Shown here piece by piece: positions 7,986 to 16,316 of a DNA stretch of 64,000 bases. Each line of letters starts with the position of its first letter. Position 1 is the first letter of the stretch. The position numbers and the translations under genes were made by a program. Under the pieces are notes generated by a model. That model was not told the DNA's origin, searched no databases, and saw nothing but the letters and a program-made list of their open reading frames with translations. Origin of the DNA: DATLLJ01 sp965229885 (GTDB lineage Bacteria > Acidobacteriota > Vicinamibacteria > Vicinamibacterales > CAVVIG01); contig CBDDJX010000003.1 of NCBI GenBank assembly GCA_965229885.1, positions 1,116,001 through 1,180,000 on the forward strand. Direction: 5' to 3'.

Positions 7986-9587
7986 ATGAAGGCCGCCACC
8001 GAGACGGAGCGCTTCACGACAAGCTCTGGCCGGCCGATCGATCGCCTCTATACGCAGGACGATCTCCAGGGCATCGACTACACGCGCGCCATCAACGATC
8101 CAGGCGCCTTTCCGTACACCCGTGGCATTCATCCGACCGGCTACGACGGCAAGCTGTGGACGATGCGCCAGTTCGCCGGATTCGGGACGCCCGGGGACAC
8201 CAACCGGCGCTACAAGGCGCTGCTGGCTGCCGGCGGAACCGGACTGAGCGTCGCGTTCGACCTGCCGACGCTCATGGGGCGGGATCCGGATCACCCGCTG
8301 TCGCTCGGCGAAGTGGGGAAGTGCGGCGTGAACGTGACCTCGCTCGCCGACATGGAGACGCTGTTCGACGGGATCGCGCTCGGCGGCATCACGACGTCGA
8401 TGACGATCAACTCGCCGGCGGCGATGATTTTCGCGATGTATCTCGTGGTGGCCGAACAGCAGGGCGCCGACTGGACGACGCTGTCGGGGACGATTCAGAA
8501 CGACATCCTCAAAGAGTTCATCGCGCAGAAGGAGTACATCTTCCCGCCGCGGCCGTCGATGCGGCTCATCACCGACGTCTTCGCCTTCTGCTCGCGCGAG
8601 GCTCCCCAGTGGAATACCATCTCGGTGAGCGGATATCACATTCGCGAGGCGGGCGCGACGGCGGCGCAGGAGCTCGCGTTCACGCTGCGCGATGGCATCG
8701 AGTACGTGCAGTGGGGCGTAGACGCCGGGCTCGCGGTGGACGACTTCGTGCCGCGCATCTCCTTCTTTTTCAACGCGCACAGCGATTTCTTCGAGGAGAT
8801 CGCGAAGTACCGCGCAGCGCGGGCGCTCTGGGCGCAGACGATGCGCGATCGGTTCGGCGCCGCGAGCGAGCGCTCGCGGAAGCTCCGGTTCCACACGCAG
8901 ACGGCCGGCGTGTCGTTGACCTCGCAGCAGCCGTACAATAACGTCGTACGCACGGCGCTGCAGGCGATGGCGGCGGTGCTCGGCGGGACCAATTCGCTCC
9001 ACACCAACTCGCTCGACGAGGCGCTGGCGCTGCCGACCGAAGAAGCGGCCACCCTCGCGCTCAGGACCCAGCAGATCATCGCGCACGAAAGCGGCGTGAC
9101 CGGCATCGTCGACGCGCTCGGCGGTTCGTACTTTGTTGAGAAGCTGTCGAAAGACATGGAAGACGAATCGACGGCCTATTTCGACACCATCGATCGAATG
9201 GGCGGCATGGTCGAGGCGATCGAGCGCGGCTTTCCGCAGCGGGAGATTGCCGAAAGCGCGTATCGCTTCCAGCAGGCCGTCGAGCGCAAGGACAAAGTCA
9301 TCGTCGGCGTCAATGCCTTCGTGCAGGAGGATGGGCCGCCGATCCGGACGCTCTACATCGACGAGGGCGCGGGCGACACGCAGCTCGCGAAACTCGAGGC
9401 CCTGAAGCGCACGCGTGACGGCGATCGCGTCAGGAGAGCGCTCGACAGGATGCGCGACGCGGCCGCGGCCGACCTCGGTCTGATGCCGCCGATTCTCGAC
9501 GCCGTTCGCGCCTACGCCACCGTCGGCGAGATGTGTGACGTGCTCCGCGACGTCTGGGGTGAGTACGAGGAGACGCCTATCATCTGA
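7986..9587 (+). CDS. mcmA1: Methylmalonyl-CoA mutase, large (catalytic) subunit
   Basis: A 533-residue stand-alone alpha-type subunit with the substrate-binding TIM barrel. It isomerises (R)-methylmalonyl-CoA and succinyl-CoA using adenosylcobalamin bound by the separate small subunit encoded next at 9615. Typical segments include YTRGIHPTGYDGKLWTMRQF, AGTGLSVAFDLPTLMGRDPD (within GGTG...) and GGTNSLHTNSLDEALALPTE. The start is ATG 7986, with GGAAGAG upstream; the frame is open to 7923. The separated B12 domain is the arrangement seen in many archaea and acidobacteria. The accessory genes meaB and epimerase lie at 38306-40560. Confidence 0.92.
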   Translation: MKAATETERFTTSSGRPIDRLYTQDDLQGIDYTRAINDPGAFPYTRGIHPTGYDGKLWTMRQFAGFGTPGDTNRRYKALLAAGGTGLSVAFDLPTLMGRDPDHPLSLGEVGKCGVNVTSLADMETLFDGIALGGITTSMTINSPAAMIFAMYLVVAEQQGADWTTLSGTIQNDILKEFIAQKEYIFPPRPSMRLITDVFAFCSREAPQWNTISVSGYHIREAGATAAQELAFTLRDGIEYVQWGVDAGLAVDDFVPRISFFFNAHSDFFEEIAKYRAARALWAQTMRDRFGAASERSRKLRFHTQTAGVSLTSQQPYNNVVRTALQAMAAVLGGTNSLHTNSLDEALALPTEEAATLALRTQQIIAHESGVTGIVDALGGSYFVEKLSKDMEDESTAYFDTIDRMGGMVEAIERGFPQREIAESAYRFQQAVERKDKVIVGVNAFVQEDGPPIRTLYIDEGAGDTQLAKLEALKRTRDGDRVRRALDRMRDAAAADLGLMPPILDAVRAYATVGEMCDVLRDVWGEYEETPII

Positions 9588-9592
9588 CGGTG

Positions 9593-9614
9593 CATTGCTG
9601 ATTGGTGATTGGAA
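9593..9614. repeat. Short intergenic tandem-like repeat (GCTGATTGGTGATTGG)
   Basis: The 27-bp gap between the mutase subunits contains TGCTGATTGGTGATTGG, two imperfect copies of an 8-mer. It resembles the CCATCAG array at 39688 read in reverse (CTGATGG). The B12-subunit ATG at 9615 follows directly, with only a weak GGAAA as ribosome-binding site. Confidence 0.4.
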
Positions 9615-10013
9615 ATGCGTAAGCTCAGAGTGGTGATCGCAAAACCTGGACTCGATGGCCACGACCGTGGCGCGAAGGTCATCGCGCGCGCGCTGCGCGA
9701 CGCGGGTATGGAGGTGATCTATACAGGCCTCCGTCAGACGCCGGAACAGATCGTCTCCGCGGCGCTGCAGGAAGACGCCGACGTCATCGGCCTTTCGATT
9801 CTCTCCGGCGCCCATAATCACATCGCCCCGAGGCTGATGGCGCTGCTGAGGGAAAAGGGGCTCGACGATGTGCTGGTGCTGATGGGGGGAATTATTCCCG
9901 ACGTGGACATCCCGAAGCTCAAGGCCACTGGGGTCAGGGGAATCTTCCTGCCGGGCACGCCGATGCAGCAGATTATCGACTTTGTCAACGCGAACGCTCG
10001 AGCAGCGGTGTAG
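9615..10013 (+). CDS. mcmA2: Methylmalonyl-CoA mutase, cobalamin-binding small subunit
   Basis: A 132-residue B12-binding domain, the partner of the large subunit just upstream. The base-off/His-on cobalamin motif is visible as KPGLDGHDRGAKVIA (DxHxxG type, with the lower-ligand histidine), followed by GLSILSGAH and LMGGIIPDVDIP, the usual SxL and GG elements. ATG 9615 is chosen over a TTG two codons upstream. The two genes form an operon. Confidence 0.93.
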   Translation: MRKLRVVIAKPGLDGHDRGAKVIARALRDAGMEVIYTGLRQTPEQIVSAALQEDADVIGLSILSGAHNHIAPRLMALLREKGLDDVLVLMGGIIPDVDIPKLKATGVRGIFLPGTPMQQIIDFVNANARAAV

Positions 10014-10062
10014 GCTAGACCCGCCCTACTTGCCGTGTCCCGTGCAGCCGATAACCTGCCAG

Positions 10063-11106
10063 ATGCCGCAGACTCTTCTTCTCGCAGACGACAGTGTCAC
10101 GATTCAGCGTGTCATCGAGCTGACGTTCGCTGACGAGGCCATCAAGGTCGTCGCGGTCAGCGACGGCGATCAGGCGATCGGGCGCATCGAGGCGGACCCG
10201 CCGGATATCGTGCTGGTCGACATCGGCATGCCAGGCCGCACCGGGTATGAAGTGACGCAGCACATCAAGCAATCGCCCCGGTTGAAGCACATTCCGGTGC
10301 TGCTGCTGGCGGGCGCCTTCGAGCCGGTTGACCAGGCGAAGGCGACGGCAGTCGGATGCGACGGAGTGCTCGCGAAGCCATTCGAGCCGCAGCTCGTGAT
10401 CGCGCGGGTCAAGGAGCTGCTCGAGCGCGGACGGGGCGCGCCGTCGTCGTCGGCGGTGGCCGACGAGAGCCCGGCGCCGACGTTGCCTCCAGGGCCTGCA
10501 GGCCAACCCGGTGAAAGCTGGGCGCTTCTGCGTGCCGAGCCGACGGGTGCATCCCCCCAGTCCGCGCAGGTGGCGCGTCTCGATAGCTATTTCGATCGGC
10601 TCGACGCCGCGTTCCAGACGCTTGGCGACAAGGCGCCATCCGGACCGCCGCTAGACCTTCCGCTGTCACCGGCTCCGCCAGCACAGCCGCCCGAACCCGA
10701 ACGTCCGTTGGCGGACTGGGGGCGCCCTGAGCTCACCGAAGGACCCAAGCCGGATGCCGGCGCGACGGCGCCGACCTTTGCGGCGGAGCCCGCATTGGTG
10801 ACGGCGGCGGCCGCTCCCGCACAGCCATTCACGCTGCCGCCGCTTGCCGACGCCTTTGCCGCGATTCTCGCTGCCGAGCGGCACGAATCGATGCCGGCCC
10901 TCGCGCCCGCGTGGCCAACGCCGCCCTCCGCGCCCTCGAACGGCGCTGGTGCGCTCAGCGAAGACGCCATCGAAGAAATCGCCCGTCGTGTCCTCGGTCG
11001 CCTATCGGCGCACGTTGTGCGGGAGACGGTCGCGGATGTCACCTCAGGCATCGCCGAACGCCTCGTGCGGGAAGAAATCGAACGCATCAGATCGTCGATC
11101 AAATAG
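10063..11106 (+). CDS. Response regulator with long proline/alanine-rich linker
   Basis: A 347-residue protein from ATG 10063. Residues 1-120 form a CheY-like receiver: LLADDSVTIQRVIELTF with the acidic pair, phospho-acceptor aspartate in VLVDIGMPG, and the conserved lysine in LAKPFEP. There is no DNA-binding domain. A ~170-residue P/A-rich linker follows, then a helical tail of about 50 residues (LSEDAIEEIARRVLGRLSAH... to the C-terminus) that may mediate oligomerisation. This layout is common in Acidobacteria and deltaproteobacteria beside polarity or secretion genes. No kinase is adjacent, so its input and output are unknown. Confidence 0.8.
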   Translation: MPQTLLLADDSVTIQRVIELTFADEAIKVVAVSDGDQAIGRIEADPPDIVLVDIGMPGRTGYEVTQHIKQSPRLKHIPVLLLAGAFEPVDQAKATAVGCDGVLAKPFEPQLVIARVKELLERGRGAPSSSAVADESPAPTLPPGPAGQPGESWALLRAEPTGASPQSAQVARLDSYFDRLDAAFQTLGDKAPSGPPLDLPLSPAPPAQPPEPERPLADWGRPELTEGPKPDAGATAPTFAAEPALVTAAAAPAQPFTLPPLADAFAAILAAERHESMPALAPAWPTPPSAPSNGAGALSEDAIEEIARRVLGRLSAHVVRETVADVTSGIAERLVREEIERIRSSIK

Positions 11107-11126
11107 TCTGATGTACGATCGCCGGG

Positions 11127-13769
11127 ATGTCGTCGCAGCCCCTGCGGATTCCTGACAAACCGGCGCTTGAAGGTCTCGAGGCGAAATGGACGTCCCTCTG
11201 GGAGGCGTCCGGCGTGTATCGCTTCGATCGCGGCCGCCAGCGCGGCGACGTGTATTCGATCGACACCCCTCCGCCGACCGTCAGCGGGTCGCTGCACGTC
11301 GGTCACGTCTTCTCGTACACACACACCGACGTCATCGCGCGCTTTCAACGGATGCGCGGGAAGGCCGTCTTCTATCCGATGGGATGGGATGACAACGGAC
11401 TGCCGACCGAGCGCCGGGTGCAGAACTATTACGGCGTCCGCTGCGATCCATCGCTGCCGTACGACCCGTCGTTCACGCCGCCCGACAGCCCCGGAAAGCA
11501 GGCGGTGTCAGTGTCGCGGCCGAATTTCATCGAGCTCTGCGCGCGCCTCACCACCGAGGACGAGAAGGTCTTCGAGCACCTCTGGAAGTCTCTCGGCCTC
11601 TCCGTGGACTGGTCGAGGACGTACGCGACGATCAGCAGGAGCGCGCAGCGCGTGTCGCAGCTCGCGTTCCTCCATTTGGCGCGGCGCGGCCTTGCGTATC
11701 AGCTCGAAGCGCCCACGTTGTGGGACATCGACTTCAAGACGGCGGTCGCGCAGGCCGAGCTCGAGGATCGCGAGCGTCCCGGTGCGTACCATCGCATCCG
11801 TTTTCCGATCGCAGATGTCGCGTCAGGAGGCAGGTCTCAAGACCTGCGCGACGACACAGGTGGGGCGCAGGACTTTCGTCCTGCTTTCGTGGAGATCGAA
11901 ACGACGCGCCCCGAGCTCATCCCGGCTTGCGTGGCGCTCGTCGCGCATCCCGATGACGAGCGCTACCGACCGCTCTTCGGGCGCGACGTCATGACACCGC
12001 TGTTCGGCGTGCGCGTGCCAGTCAAGGCGCATCCGCTGGCCGACCCGGACAAGGGCAGCGGTATCGCGATGATTTGCACGTTCGGCGACACCACGGATGT
12101 GACGTGGTGGCGCGAGCTGAATCTCCCGGTCCGCGCCGTCATCCAACCCGATGGCACCCTTGGTCCGATCAGATGGGGCGCGCCCGGCTGGGAATCAGCG
12201 GACGCCTCGCGCGCGCAACAGCGCTATGACCCGCTCACGCGGCTGTCCGCGGCGAAGGCCCAGTCTGTCATCGTGGCCGCCCTTCGCGAATCCGGCGATC
12301 TCGTGGGCCAGCCGCGCGCCATCACGCACGCCGTCAAGTTCTACGAAAAAGGCGACCGTCCGCTCGAGATCCTCACCAGCCGGCAGTGGTTCATCAAGAC
12401 GATGGATGTGCGAGAGCAGCTGCTCGAGCGTGCCCGTGAGCTCGAGTGGCATCCGCCGTACATGCAGGCGCGCTTCGAGAACTGGGCCAACGGCCTGAAC
12501 GGCGACTGGTGCATCAGCCGCCAGCGATTCTTCGGCGTGCCGTTTCCACTCTGGTATCGGCTCGACGCCGAAGGTCGGATGGACTACCAACAGCCGCTGA
12601 TGCCGGCCGACCGAGAGCTACCGGTCGATCCCTCCACTGACACGCCGACTGGCTACCGTCCGGACGAGCGTGGGCTGCCGCATGGTTTTGCCGGCGATCC
12701 GGACGTGATGGACACCTGGGCGACCTCGTCGCTGACGCCGCAGATTGCGTGCGGCTGGCTGGAGGATCCGGATCTGTTCGCGAGGACGTTTCCCATGGAC
12801 CTTCGTCCGCAGGCGCACGACATCATCCGCACGTGGTTGTTCGACACCGTCCTACGGTCCGAGTTCGAACACGGGAAGCTGCCGTGGAAGCACGCGGCGA
12901 TTTCCGGATGGGTGCTCGATCCCGACCGGAAGAAGATGTCGAAGTCGAAGGGCAACGTCGTGACGCCGCTGGCGCTGCTCGAGGAGCACGGCTCGGACGG
13001 CGTCCGCTACTGGGCGGCGCGGGGACATTCCGGCACGGACACGGCGTTCGACCCCAGCCAGATGAAGGTCGGCCGACGGCTGGCGATCAAGATTCTGAAT
13101 GCCTCGAAGTTTGCGCTCGGTTCCGCCGAGTCGACAGGCAGCATTGTCGCGCCGGTTGATCGGGCGATGCTCAGGAATCTCGCGGCGCTCGTCATCGAGG
13201 CAACCGACGCGTTCGAGGCGTACGACTACGCGCGTGTGCTCCAGCGGACGGAATCGTTCTTCTGGGGCTTCTGCGACGACTATCTCGAGCTGGTCAAAGG
13301 CCGCCGGTACGGCGAACAGGGCACGGAGGGCGCGACCTCGGCGAATGCCGCGTTGACCGCCGCGCTGTCCGTCATGCTGCGGCTGTTCGCCCCGTTCCTG
13401 CCGTTCGTGACGGAAGAAGTGTGGTCGTGGTGGCAGGACGGCTCGATCCACCTCGCGCGGTGGCCGAAGGCCGAGGAGACCGAGTCGCTCATCGCCGACA
13501 AGTCCGCTGCCGCCAGGCAGTCTGATGAGGCGGCTTACGACCTGGCGATCGACGTGTTGTCCGAGGTGCGAAAGCAGCGGTCCGAAGCCAAGCAGCCGCT
13601 GAAGGTCCCCATCACCAAGGTGACCGTCAAAGCCGAGCGCGCGGATCTTGATCGGATACTTGTGGTCGACGCCGACCTGCGCTCCGCGCTGCGCGTCCAG
13701 GCGTTCGAGCTGTCGGTGGGCCAGCCGCGGGAGATCATCGTGCACGGCTACGAGCCGGCGGCATCGTGA
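11127..13769 (+). CDS. valS: Valyl-tRNA synthetase
   Basis: An 880-residue class I synthetase that charges tRNA-Val. The signature motifs are HVGH within PPPTVSGSLHVGHVFSYTHTD and KMSKS within DPDRKKMSKSKGNVV. The editing (CP1) domain shows IETTRPELIPACVALVAHPD and GSGIAMICTFGDTTDVTWW; the overall form matches the shorter actinobacterial-type ValS. Residues about 235-253 (GGRSQDLRDDTGGAQDFRP) sit just before the TTRPE motif and are encoded by an in-frame palindromic repeat (see 11829). Other ValS sequences have only a few residues here. The gene overlaps nadC by 4 bp (GTGA). Confidence 0.95.
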   Translation: MSSQPLRIPDKPALEGLEAKWTSLWEASGVYRFDRGRQRGDVYSIDTPPPTVSGSLHVGHVFSYTHTDVIARFQRMRGKAVFYPMGWDDNGLPTERRVQNYYGVRCDPSLPYDPSFTPPDSPGKQAVSVSRPNFIELCARLTTEDEKVFEHLWKSLGLSVDWSRTYATISRSAQRVSQLAFLHLARRGLAYQLEAPTLWDIDFKTAVAQAELEDRERPGAYHRIRFPIADVASGGRSQDLRDDTGGAQDFRPAFVEIETTRPELIPACVALVAHPDDERYRPLFGRDVMTPLFGVRVPVKAHPLADPDKGSGIAMICTFGDTTDVTWWRELNLPVRAVIQPDGTLGPIRWGAPGWESADASRAQQRYDPLTRLSAAKAQSVIVAALRESGDLVGQPRAITHAVKFYEKGDRPLEILTSRQWFIKTMDVREQLLERARELEWHPPYMQARFENWANGLNGDWCISRQRFFGVPFPLWYRLDAEGRMDYQQPLMPADRELPVDPSTDTPTGYRPDERGLPHGFAGDPDVMDTWATSSLTPQIACGWLEDPDLFARTFPMDLRPQAHDIIRTWLFDTVLRSEFEHGKLPWKHAAISGWVLDPDRKKMSKSKGNVVTPLALLEEHGSDGVRYWAARGHSGTDTAFDPSQMKVGRRLAIKILNASKFALGSAESTGSIVAPVDRAMLRNLAALVIEATDAFEAYDYARVLQRTESFFWGFCDDYLELVKGRRYGEQGTEGATSANAALTAALSVMLRLFAPFLPFVTEEVWSWWQDGSIHLARWPKAEETESLIADKSAAARQSDEAAYDLAIDVLSEVRKQRSEAKQPLKVPITKVTVKAERADLDRILVVDADLRSALRVQAFELSVGQPREIIVHGYEPAAS
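11829..11884. repeat. Palindromic repeat family R1, copy A, inside valS
   Basis: GGCAGGTCTCAAGACCTGC, a short spacer, then GCGCAGGACTTTCGTCCTGC. The two half-palindromes match copy B at 42427-42487 almost base for base, apart from a 4-5 base difference in the spacer. The element is read in frame in valS. Copy B is intergenic, so this looks like insertion of a mobile palindromic element into a gene. Confidence 0.8.
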
Positions 13770-14683
13770 TCGAGCCGCTCGACCCCGGGCTGTACCGGGA
13801 TATCGTCCGCCGGGCCCTCGCCGAGGACGTCGGAACGGGCGATGTGACGACCGCGGCGACCGTGTCGCCCTCTGAACGCGCTCGCGGCGTGTTCCTAGCG
13901 AAGGCCGATTGCGTAATTGCCGGCCTCGATGTCGCCTTCGAGGCCTTTCGGCAGGCCTCGGAAAAGGGGACGGGAGTCGTTTCCGCCGGCGGTCCATCCG
14001 TCGTGTTCTCGGACCCAGATCGGGCGGAAACGACTCCCGTCCCCTTTTTCGAGGCCCGCAAGCACGATGGCGACTGGTGCTCGGCCGGTGAGACAATTGC
14101 CGAAGTCACCGGATCGGCCGCCGCATTGTTGACCGCTGAGCGCACCGCGCTTAATTTTCTCCAGCGGTTGTCGGGCATCGCGACCCTGGCGCGCCAGTTT
14201 GTCGACGCCGCCGGCGGCCGGATTACGGTCCTCGATACGCGCAAGACGACGCCGACGCTTCGCGTGCTCGAGAAGTACGCCGTGCGCGTCGGCGGCGCCA
14301 CCAACCATCGCATGGGGCTGTATGAGGTGGTGCTGATCAAGGACAACCACATCAGGCTCGCGGGCGGCGTGAGCGCGGCGGTCGAGCGAACCAGGCGCGC
14401 TCGCCCGGACCTGCCGATCGAGATCGAGGCCCAAAGCCTCGCGGAGGTTGACGAGGCGCTCGCGGCGGGCGCGGACAGGATCCTGCTCGACAATCTGTCC
14501 CTGGAAGAGATTCGCGAGGCGGTCACCCGCATCCGCGGTCGAGTGCTCACCGAAATCTCCGGTGGTGTCACCCTCGATCGCATCCCGCAGCTCTCGGCCA
14601 CCGGGGCCGGATTCGTCTCCGTCGGCGCGCTGTCGCATTCGGCGCCCGCCATCGATATCAGCTTTGAGCTCGAACCGATCTAG
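13766..14683 (+). CDS. nadC: Nicotinate-nucleotide pyrophosphorylase (quinolinate phosphoribosyltransferase)
   Basis: A 305-residue protein. It converts quinolinate and PRPP to nicotinate mononucleotide in NAD synthesis. Visible landmarks: RRALAEDVGTGDVTTAA, LLTAERTALNFLQRLSGIAT, VLDTRKTTPTLRVLEKYAV, GGATNHRMGLYEVVLIKDNH and IEIEAQSLAEVDEAL, with ISGGVTLDRI at the phosphate site. The GTG start overlaps the valS stop. Residues about 63-97 form an extra segment between AFEAFRQ and HDGDWCSAGE, encoded by a long palindrome (13954-14056). The family has about 20 fewer residues there. The insertion falls in the N-terminal domain, away from the barrel motifs, so the enzyme may still work. nadA and nadB are not in the window. 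Confidence 0.93.
   Translation: MIEPLDPGLYRDIVRRALAEDVGTGDVTTAATVSPSERARGVFLAKADCVIAGLDVAFEAFRQASEKGTGVVSAGGPSVVFSDPDRAETTPVPFFEARKHDGDWCSAGETIAEVTGSAAALLTAERTALNFLQRLSGIATLARQFVDAAGGRITVLDTRKTTPTLRVLEKYAVRVGGATNHRMGLYEVVLIKDNHIRLAGGVSAAVERTRRARPDLPIEIEAQSLAEVDEALAAGADRILLDNLSLEEIREAVTRIRGRVLTEISGGVTLDRIPQLSATGAGFVSVGALSHSAPAIDISFELEPI
13954..14056. repeat. 103-bp palindrome (34-bp arms) inside nadC
   Basis: The left arm 13954-13987 and right arm 14023-14056 are reverse complements over 34 bases with one mismatch, around a 35-base loop. The core is AAAAGGGGACGGGAGTCG, a sequence style typical of REP-like elements mobilised by RAYT transposases. The element is read through in frame by nadC. 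Confidence 0.9.
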
Positions 14684-14705
14684 CCTCGACCCGGGATCAA
14701 CGCCG

Positions 14706-15512
14706 TTGCCCGAGGAGCTGGCGAAGGCGCTCGCGACTGCGCGCGCGCGGCTCGGGCGGCTTGGTGCCCGCATCGTGTATCTTCCGGTCACCGGATCGAC
14801 AAACGACGCCGCGGCGACACTGGCAATCCACGGCGCGGGCGAGGGCACGGTCGTGGTCGCCGACGCGCAGACCGCCGGCCGGGGGCGCCGCGGACGCGAA
14901 TGGTTTTCGCCGCCGGGCAGCGGCCTGTGCGTCTCGGTCGTGCTGAGGCCAGACCGTTCGCGGGGCGGGACCGGCGACCGCGCGACGAGGCTGCTGACGC
15001 TGGCGGCAGGCGTGGCGCTGGTCGAGGCCGTCGAGACGGCGACCGGCTTCGGGGTGGACGTGAAGTGGCCGAACGATCTCTACATCGGCCGTCGCAAGCT
15101 AGCCGGTATTCTTGCGGAGGCGGTCGGCGGTGGACCGAACGATTCGATCGTGCTCGGCTATGGCATCAACGTTGGCGTGACGGCGTATCCGCCGGAGCTC
15201 GGGGACCGGGCGACGTCACTCGAATACGAGCTGGGACGACCGGTCGATCGCGCGCTGTTGCTCGTCGAATCGCTGGCCAGCCTGGCGCGGCGCTACGACG
15301 ACCTGCTCGAGGGACGCTTCGATGCTATTCTCGACGCCTGGCGCGCCCGTGCGCCCGGCTGCAAGGGTGCGCGCGTGGCGTGGAATACTGGGGCGACCGC
15401 GTCCGGCGCCGCGTCAGGCGTGACGGCCGGCATCGATGACGAGGGTGCGCTGCTCGTCCTCGTCGGCGATCGGATTGAGCGGATCGTGGCGGGGGAAGTC
15501 ACGTGGTTATGA
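14706..15512 (+). CDS. birA: Biotin-[acetyl-CoA-carboxylase] ligase, class I
   Basis: A ~268-residue ligase without the N-terminal helix-turn-helix, so it biotinylates carboxylase carrier protein but should not regulate transcription. Motifs: STNDAAATLA, the biotin/ATP-binding GRGRRGREWFSPPGSGL, VKWPNDLYIGRRKLAGILAE and GYGINVG. A TTG at 14706 is the only reasonable start after the nadC stop and gives the normal N-terminus; the frame is open much further upstream. It sits in the valS-nadC-birA-coaX run. The C-terminal domain continues to VAGEVTWL, as expected for class I enzymes. Confidence 0.9.
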   Translation: MPEELAKALATARARLGRLGARIVYLPVTGSTNDAAATLAIHGAGEGTVVVADAQTAGRGRRGREWFSPPGSGLCVSVVLRPDRSRGGTGDRATRLLTLAAGVALVEAVETATGFGVDVKWPNDLYIGRRKLAGILAEAVGGGPNDSIVLGYGINVGVTAYPPELGDRATSLEYELGRPVDRALLLVESLASLARRYDDLLEGRFDAILDAWRARAPGCKGARVAWNTGATASGAASGVTAGIDDEGALLVLVGDRIERIVAGEVTWL

Positions 15513-15539
15513 AGACAATCTCTGTGGTGGCGAGTTCTT

Positions 15540-16316
15540 ATGCTTCTAGCGATCGACATCGGCAACAGCAACATCGTCCTCGGCGTCTTCGACGCCGCCA
15601 CGCTGCTCGAAAGCTGGCGGCTGGCGACGATACGCGAGCGGACGGCGGACGAATTGGGGCTCCTCGTTGACGCCCTGTTTGCGCACAGCCGCATCGAGAG
15701 AGTCGCCGTGCGGTCGATCATTCTGGGGTCGGTGGTGCCGCCTCTCACCGGCACGATGCAGGAAATGACCGAGAGCTACTTTGGCGTCGCCGCGCTGACC
15801 ATCGAACCGGGCACGAAGACTGGCATGCCGATTCTGTACGAGCAGCCGTCTGACGTCGGCGCCGATCGCATCGTCAACGCCGTCGCGGCGTACGAGACAT
15901 TCGGCAAAGCCGCGCGTCGCCCGCTAGTCGTCGTCGATTTCGGAACGGCGACGACGTTCGATGCGATCAGCGTGAAGGGTGAATATCTGGGCGGCGCGAT
16001 TTGTCCTGGTGTGCAGATTTCGGCCGACGCGCTGTTCCATCGGGCGGCGCGTCTGCCGCGGATCGACGTCCGCAAGCCGGCGCACACCATCGGACGCACG
16101 ACGATCGGCGCGATGGAATCCGGCTTATTTTACGGCTATGTGGGCCTGGTCGAGGGTCTCGTACGCCGCATGGGCGCGGAGCTCGGCGGTCACGCCTTGT
16201 GCGTCGCGACCGGCGGGCTCGCGCGGACGATCGCGCCAGAAACCTCGCTTATCGATCACGTCGATCCGGATCTGACGCTTCACGGCCTGAGAATCGTGTG
16301 GGAACGGAACCAGTAG
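15540..16316 (+). CDS. coaX: Type III pantothenate kinase
   Basis: A 258-residue kinase of the ASKHA fold, catalysing the first step of CoA synthesis. It shows the N-terminal LLAIDIGNSNIVLGVFD phosphate motif, GADRIVNAVAAYE, VVVDFGTATTFDAIS and GAICPGVQISADALF, with the C-terminal ATGGLA motif. The ATG at 15540 is preceded by a weak GGTGG. It lies with birA, as in many bacteria. The downstream gene overlaps its end. Confidence 0.94.
   Translation: MLLAIDIGNSNIVLGVFDAATLLESWRLATIRERTADELGLLVDALFAHSRIERVAVRSIILGSVVPPLTGTMQEMTESYFGVAALTIEPGTKTGMPILYEQPSDVGADRIVNAVAAYETFGKAARRPLVVVDFGTATTFDAISVKGEYLGGAICPGVQISADALFHRAARLPRIDVRKPAHTIGRTTIGAMESGLFYGYVGLVEGLVRRMGAELGGHALCVATGGLARTIAPETSLIDHVDPDLTLHGLRIVWERNQ

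Noticed and set aside
7956..9821. 621-codon open frame antisense to the mutase subunits
   Set aside because: Mirror of strongly coding DNA. It spans two genes and has no recognisable domain.
9982..10062. Extended N-terminus for the response regulator
   Set aside because: The receiver domain starts at the ATG at 10063. The upstream codons overlap the B12-subunit gene and show no conservation.
12852..14096. 414-codon open frame antisense to valS/nadC
   Set aside because: Arises from codon bias and from the nadC palindrome being open in several frames.
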